A stretch of 64,000 bases of DNA from NCBI GenBank assembly GCA_015680685.1, contig MNCI01006562.1, positions 1 through 64,000 of the forward strand. The letters run 5' to 3'. The notes below the pieces were generated by a model. That model worked only from the letters and a program-made list of their open reading frames with translations, was not told the origin of the DNA and ran no database searches. Below are positions 58,653 through 64,000 of the stretch, piece after piece. The position numbers and the translations under genes are program-made. Every line of letters starts with the position of its first letter. The stretch's first letter is position 1. The stretch comes from Gnetum montanum (Eukaryota > Streptophyta > Gnetopsida > Gnetales > Gnetaceae).

Positions 58653-58659
58653 TATAAAA
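58653..58659 (+). promoter_or_regulatory. TATA box of the B3 LTR
   Basis: TATAAAA in CAACCTGTATAAAACCCCC, with transcription likely to start near 58,685. The palindrome cluster lies just upstream. Confidence 0.7.
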
Positions 58660-59251
58660 CCCCCATTTTTCCACTTCATCCAGACGGTTCGCAAAATCCC
58701 GAAGCACACTAGAGAACATTTATGCTGCGCAAAAGAGCAGAAAACCTTCTTACGTTGGGAAGCCTTGCACGCTGCGGATCCAGTCTCTTACGCTCCGCTC
58801 TCCCTGCAAACCGTCCGAGTCACCTCTGTGTACGCCGGGGCTTTTAGTCCGCCTTGTGTTCCCACAACTGCGTTAGATCGATGCACTGTACTCTGACTCT
58901 GTAATTCCATCGTTTCATTTGCTGCAAGTTCTTTTACAGTTTTATGTCAATTTGGCCCACACCTCGTTTACGTCTGTTTACGTTCGCGCTTCATTTGCAT
59001 CCGTTTACGTTTCACGCTGTTTTTGCTATTTACGCCTGCACGCTGTTTACGCATAACCCAGCGTATAGCATTTTGCGTACGCGCGGGGAAATCCTTGTCT
59101 AATCCGCGTGCGGACCACCCAAGGTACTCTGCCTCCGTTGCATTCCAGCTCACCCTCAGGCAAAGGTAGGGTTTTCTGTACCCGTCCTGCGATCCCTCGA
59201 CCTCTGTTTTCCTTCCAGCCGGAGACCGATGATTTCAGGCGGTACAGAAAT

Positions 59252-59269
59252 TGGCACTAGAAGGAGGGC
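59252..59269 (+). promoter_or_regulatory. B3 primer-binding site
   Basis: TGGCACTAGAAGGAGGGC, five bases (GAAAT) after the LTR end; the same layout as B2. The tRNA was not identified. Confidence 0.8.
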
Positions 59270-59279
59270 TTCCTTGAAA

Positions 59280-59975
59280 CTTACCCGCAACTCCCAGCGT
59301 ATACGCTGTTAAGCGTCTACTCCGCTAAGGGTACGCTGCCCCAGCGTTTACGCTATCCGGTCTGAAAACCTGACCCGCAATTGTCCAACGTATACACTCC
59401 ACAACATTTACGTTCTTAAAACCTGCTCTCCATTTTTGTTTTATGTTCATCTGTTTTACGCTCTACTATTAACACTACAACCTATTTTACGCCTGTCTTT
59501 ATGCCGGAGTCGGCCTTTACGCTGAGCCCGTTTCATACTGTGAACTGTTTACGCTGCAAGTTGTTTACGCTGCAACCCATTGTACTCGCCTGCTTTGCGC
59601 TTTCTGTTTTATGCTCTCGCCTGTTTTATGCTGAGCTTGTGTTTACGCTGAGTTTGTCACGTTCGTCTGTTTTACACTAAACACTAGTTTTACGCTAAGT
59701 GGTCCTATACGCTGCAACTCATCTTACATTCTTGTGTTACGCTGATCACCTCTTTTGTGTTGTACGCTCCTCCCTGTCTTACGCTCTCATTTTACGCTGT
59801 CCCACTTTACGCTGACCCATCCTGTGCCTTATACGCTTTCCACCGTCTACGCTGCTCATATATGTTGTATACGCTCCACATGCCATATACGCTGTATACG
59901 CTGCACATGCTGTATACGCTGACACGCTGTATACGCTGATACCGTACGCTGCCCTTTGAAGCGTATACAGTACAC
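59280..59975 (+). repeat. TTTACGCTG array in the B3 leader
   Basis: Between primer site and gag, the word TTTACGCTG (variants TTACGCT, TATACGCTG, TTTTATGCT) recurs roughly thirty times, becoming GTATACGCTG near 59,870-59,940. It is spaced at 10-30 bases without a fixed period. The palindrome GCGTATACGC of the LTR reappears at 59,296 and in part near 59,960. Confidence 0.85.
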
Positions 59976-60033
59976 GCCACATTACAGAAAAAATTTGCAT
60001 TTCCAGACTTAGTCCTATCCGTGACATAGCATC

Positions 60034-62600
60034 ATGAACCCTGTTAACAACACCGCTCTCACTGTCCAGACCACCACCATGGCACCATAGCTGTCCAACA
60101 GCCCGTTGCATAACACCCAGGAATGCAACCCACAGCGGGTCCTCACCGATCCCTAAGGCTGCAAGGGAGGGACCCAGCCTCTAACATCATTACCCAGGAC
60201 CAGTACAACTTCATTTGTATCAAGATACAAGCTGACTTGGCAGTTGATCAAGCTGAACTAGAGGTGAAGAGGCAGTTTGAGCTGTATTACAGGGGGGGAC
60301 GAGAGTTCATCCCTTCCCCGTACGACGTAATTCCTGTTCCTGAACAATATTCGGAACTCATCACACAACTCCTCCTTCAAAGGAACAATTCGTTGGACTA
60401 GCTCGCACTGGAGCCCCAACCAGAGGATGAGGATGGGTTTGCTACTCAATCCGAGCAAGGAGAGTCATACCATACCTTGAGCCCTCAACCACAGGTCAAC
60501 CCCATCTTCCATCCCGACATAGGGGAACTCATGCCCTTGCAACACCTTAGATTCATCCAGGCTCAACAGCCACCGCCAAAAACAGCAGCATTAGTCTATG
60601 TCCCTCTTCTGAGTGATCCCCAACCCAACACCTTCCCATTCGCGGTCACCCCTGCTGCCGCTGCGGGCCCATCCTCACAAGTGCCACCACCTTTTGACAA
60701 CCTGGGGGCAACACTCCCACCAAGGGTGATTGAGATGCCACACGTGATTCCGGCATCCACATCCGCCCACTTCATACCACACGTCCAAGCACATACAGTT
60801 CCCCAAACAGCCGTGACCCAACAGGGAGTCCCCGCCCATAACATGGCAGGGCAATGGCCAGCAAGGGGAGCGCCGTCGCACCAAGTTCCCCATCCCCATA
60901 CGCCACCCCACACAGTCCCACTAGCAAACGTGCCCCAAGCACAACCCTAGCCGTAGCAACAACAACAACAACATTTTCCCTACTACGTGTCATCCTTAGC
61001 ACCGCCCATTGTGAATTTTCCGCAAGCCCAACCACCGACCGTGCAACTTTCAGCCCTTCAACCCAACACGCAACAATCTAGCTTATATAGTATATCGCAA
61101 CCCCAAGCCGCCACGTCACTGAGCGCCCAAGATTGGGCAAACGCCAAAAAGATAATGCAAGAGCTTACCAAAGAGGTGAAACGCCTCAAAACGTCCACTG
61201 AGGGAGAGTTAAAGGTAGTGGATTTCTACAATGATGACCCTATCAGCTCCTCTGTCCCGCCTCTAACCCTACCCAAAGGTGTCCCTTTGCCCAATTAACC
61301 AAATACAACGAGGAGACCGATCCCAACGCACACCTTATAACATTCCGGCTAGAATGCACGCTGCTCTAGGCTTGGCCTCACTCCATCCTCCGTGTATTTC
61401 CCATGTCTCTCACAGGGAGAGCACTCGACTAGTACCGGGCCCTGCCTAGGAACTCTATTTTCTCTTTGGACGATCTTTTACGCCAGTTTGTGACTCGGTT
61501 CAAGCACAACTTGAAACCCGAGGCCACACTGGACAGCCTCATGCAGAAGTTTATTCAGAGATGGAGTGTGGCTGTCAACGAGCTGCACGAACCAATCTCC
61601 CTAACCTATTTGCTTACAATTCTGAAGGGGGCTGTCAACGATTTCTTTAAATCCAAACTTTATTACCTCAACGCACGTGATGTGAATCAGGCATTTTTAC
61701 AGATCAGAAACATAGAAGAAGCGGCTCAAAACAGCCATGACCCAGCATACTTGGCCTTCAAAAATCAACATACTAAAAAGGATAAAGAGAAGGCCAAGAC
61801 AACTATAGCGGCAATAGCGGGAACCTAGCAAACGACCATCACACATCAGCAAAGACCGCCCGCAACCACCACTAACTACTATCAGCCCGCTCCCACAACA
61901 ACCCCAGAGTCATCATCACAGAACCTGACGAACCGTGCGCGTAATTTCGAGAGGAAAGAACCTTCTCAGTACACGCCTTTACCGATGAAACCGTCTCAGC
62001 TCTTTGACCAACACTTAAAGGCTGGGTTGATGCAACATAAGCAATTATCCCCTGCAGCCATCCAGAGGCACGAACGATTCTGCCAACTCATACAGAACCC
62101 GAGCCTAGCAACGCCGGATGAGCCGCCCGTGTCCAAAGGATTTAGGATGGATCGCTTCTACGACTACCATCAACGCAACGGGCACGGAACAGATTACTGC
62201 TTCACCCTGAAACAGGATATCCAGCAGATGATTGATGATGGCAAAATCACCTTTGACGGGGCTAACCCCGTCCAACCGCAAAATCAAACCATGGGGGTGT
62301 ATAAAAACCCCCTGAATACTAAAGAGGCAACATACGTAATTGACGCAATCTATTGTGACGATAACTCTGACACACCCCGCATCAAGACTATCTACCCCGA
62401 AAATAAGCAGGAAACAATTGGCAAGCCATTCGTGGTTCAGATTCCTCCCGCTGCATCTGCACCTGCATCTCAATCGTCCCACGCCCAGCAATGGCCATAC
62501 GTAGTCCGAGTGCCCCTGACTGTGCCCCCCCCAACATCCCGATGTGCCAAAAACCATACGTGGTGCGCATCCCTCCGGTCAATCCCGTAGATACGCCAAC
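60034..62600 (+). pseudogene. B3 gag (lightly broken)
   Basis: A candidate start at 60,034 (MNPVNNTALTVQTTTMAP, then TAG) leads, after a shift, to ITQDQYNFICIKIQADLAVD and GREFIPSPYDV (60,190-60,325). A Pro-rich region follows (60,480-61,080), then WANAKKIMQELTKEVKRLK, LLRQFVTRFKHNLKPEATLD (61,475-61,534), PISLTYLLTILKGAVNDFFK and PAYLAFKNQHTKKDKEK. A zinc-knuckle-like YDYHQRNGHGTDYC lies at 62,159-62,200, its first Cys now Tyr, then MGVYKNPLNTKEATYVIDAI. Five or more stops, mostly TAG for Gln or Trp (for example LDWYRA reads LD-stop-YRA near 61,430). It would form the particle in an intact copy. Confidence 0.85.
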
Positions 62601-62862
62601 CCCTCATGCTTGGCCTACTCCTTTCGTAATCTGAGTACCACCTGCCGTTGCAACGACGGAGGTCCAACCTCCACCAAGACCAGCCCCGTACGTCATCAGG
62701 ATACCTGGACAGATTCCTGCCCAATCATATCCCTCCACCCACCCGCAACCCTGTCCAGCTCTATACGTAGTAAAGGTCCCAGGGCAACCCCAGGCTCCGA
62801 GGCCAATTCCACCTCCACGTAATACACGAAAACACCTGGCGGACAGGCTTACACGTGAGCGC

Positions 62863-64000
62863 ATGGAGAAGGAACGCCAAGGGCTAGCCATGGGGCCACC
62901 CAAACCAACCCCACTGAACTCTATGCCCATGTCATCATCCAACGGTCGATCGAACACGGACAGCAACGGTGAGTCATCCGAAACACAAGAACCGTATAAA
63001 ACGGCAGGTCCTAACAATGACGAGAAGCCACCAAAACGTGAAATAAAGCTATTGGGTCCAATGGATCCAGTCACTGCTAATAAAAACGCCCCTGACAGTA
63101 GAGATTTTGTAATGGCCCTGACACAAGTTACTCAAGCCCTAAAACAGAAAACACCTCGTTAAGCTTGTATGACTTGGTACTAATGTCCCAGACTCATCGG
63201 GAGGCTCTGGTGCGCATGCTCGCATCGATCCCAGTCAGTGAGAACTTGCCCCCCAACGAACCCGCCATCCACGCGGTAATGTACCCATCTCACGGGGTCA
63301 ATCCTAAGCCCTTGAGCATCCACGATGATAGCATCAAAGTGGACAAGAAGACAAGCGAGACAATAACAATCCCTATGTTCATAACTATACATGTAAACCA
63401 ATTCAAAATACATAGGGTACATGTAGATGATGGGGCATCCACCAACGTTGTACCATATCCTATCATTGAACAATTGGGACTCACCGACCTAATCAAACCC
63501 ACGACAACCACATGCTTAAAGTCCTTCAGCGGGTTGCACGTATTAGTCAAAGGCACGATAACCCTAGACTTCCTAGCGGGAGACCAGTTCCCCACATCCG
63601 CTGACTTCCTTGTTGTCGATGAAATGCCAGGATTCAACCTAATATTAGGAAGACCCTGGCTAGCCCAACTGAGAGCTGTGTCCTCCCCTATACATTAGGA
63701 GATTCGCCTACCCTACAAGGGTGGTGAAATCATCATACATGGGGAAGGAGCCTCTCCCCTCATTTCATTGCACACAGACGAGGACCGAGGCTCCGAGGTT
63801 GAACTCGACAAGCCTGGCCAAAAGGACTCAAACAAAACACAACTAATGGGTAGTCAACCTTCAAATACGGGACAAGAGCTTGAAGCCGAAACACCTGCGT
63901 TTAACACTGTGCACGCGTCACCTCATGAAAAAAACAACACAGAAACAACAACCGACATCGAAGCACCTAAAAGTATCGATACCGAAAACATTCTAATGGA
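62863..64000 (+). pseudogene. B3 protease region (partial, window end)
   Basis: The frame 62,863-63,162 (ending VMALTQVTQALKQKTPR) shifts into 63,165-63,698, which has SLYDLVLMSQTHREALVRML, RVHVDDGASTNVVPYPIIEQ (VDDGA active site), LAGDQFPTSADFLVVDEMPG and FNLILGRPWLAQLRAVSSPI. A TAG in place of Gln follows H (63,696), then EIRLPYKGGEIIIHGEG and an acidic, Thr-rich tail to the window end. Compared with B1 and B2, the protease domain is nearly intact. Whether an antisense cassette follows cannot be seen. Confidence 0.85.

Larger units (their letters stand above)
58067..59246 (+). repeat. B3 5' LTR, about 1,180 bp
   Basis: Starts TAAAACACCACAAAATTCGG, like the B1 3' LTR start, and ends TTTCAGGCGGTACA five bases before the primer site. 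The interior is unlike the B1 and B2 LTRs. Only the edges are conserved across the family. Confidence 0.75.
58067..64000 (+). mobile_element. Element B3: Tat-type Ty3/gypsy element, 5' part
   Basis: Plus strand: LTR 58,067-59,246, primer site, an unusual repeat-rich leader, gag and protease. It runs off the window. It is inserted in A2 upstream of RT: A2 reads GGATATAACCAAGC up to 58,066, and A1 continues AAAGAATTTTG from the equivalent place. The left target copy should be about AAGCT (58,062-58,066); the right one is outside. It is richer in CG and has longer open frames than B1 and B2, so it is probably the youngest. Confidence 0.85.

Noticed and set aside
60034-63700. TAG as a reassigned sense codon, or repaired by RNA editing
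   Set aside because: The host gene uses normal stops, TAA and TGA interruptions also occur, and deamination in silent DNA explains the TAG excess more simply. Stop-repairing editing is known from plant organelles, not nuclear elements.

Overview
This is plant nuclear DNA, most likely from a vascular plant with a large, repeat-rich genome; a gymnosperm or fern would fit, but nothing here proves the lineage. It holds one convincing host gene near the left edge. From about 8.5 kb to the right end it is a stack of decayed Ty3/gypsy LTR retrotransposons. The evidence is TATA-bearing LTRs, GT-AG introns, AT-rich intergenic DNA and dense nonsense mutations in retroelement genes.

Layout. 1-2651: an intronless gene for a roughly 750-residue multi-pass membrane protein of unknown function. 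2652-8340: intergenic, with a block of short CGTCTTTTTCG-type repeats and a 181/189 bp tandem duplication (4.67-5.24 kb). 8.5-16.6 kb: element A1, an Athila-like Ty3/gypsy element on the minus strand with homologous LTR segments at both ends. Its right-hand LTR directly abuts the 3' end of a second copy, A2 (16.76-17.72 kb), so A1 and A2 appear to share an LTR. A2 is split by B1 and resumes at 56,251-58,066, where B3 interrupts it.

Family B is a second, larger Ty3/gypsy type with an extra archaeal-type RNase H, which places it with Tat-type elements. B1 (plus strand, 17,723-56,250) sits in the integrase of A2. B2 (minus strand, 27,576-46,569, about 19.0 kb, both LTRs present) sits inside B1. 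B3 (plus strand, from 58,067, cut by the window end) is the least decayed copy. The insertion order read from nesting is A2, then B1, then B2; B3 entered A2 independently.

The most unusual observation is in B1 and B2. Gag-protease and RT-RNase H-integrase are separated by 6-7 kb holding an antisense gene (here aORF). The aORF has its own TATA box, a start codon, and at least six GT-AG introns, most at matching positions in both copies. It is flanked by arrays of a short repeat containing TTAAACTAGC, and a third array lies after integrase. All retroelement genes here carry stops or frameshifts, so the cassette is a fossil in these copies; intact relatives elsewhere in the genome would be needed to judge its function.

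In an intact family B element, Gag would form the particle, protease would process the polyprotein, RT with two RNase H domains would copy the RNA from the tRNA primer site, and integrase would insert the product. The role of the aORF is unknown.
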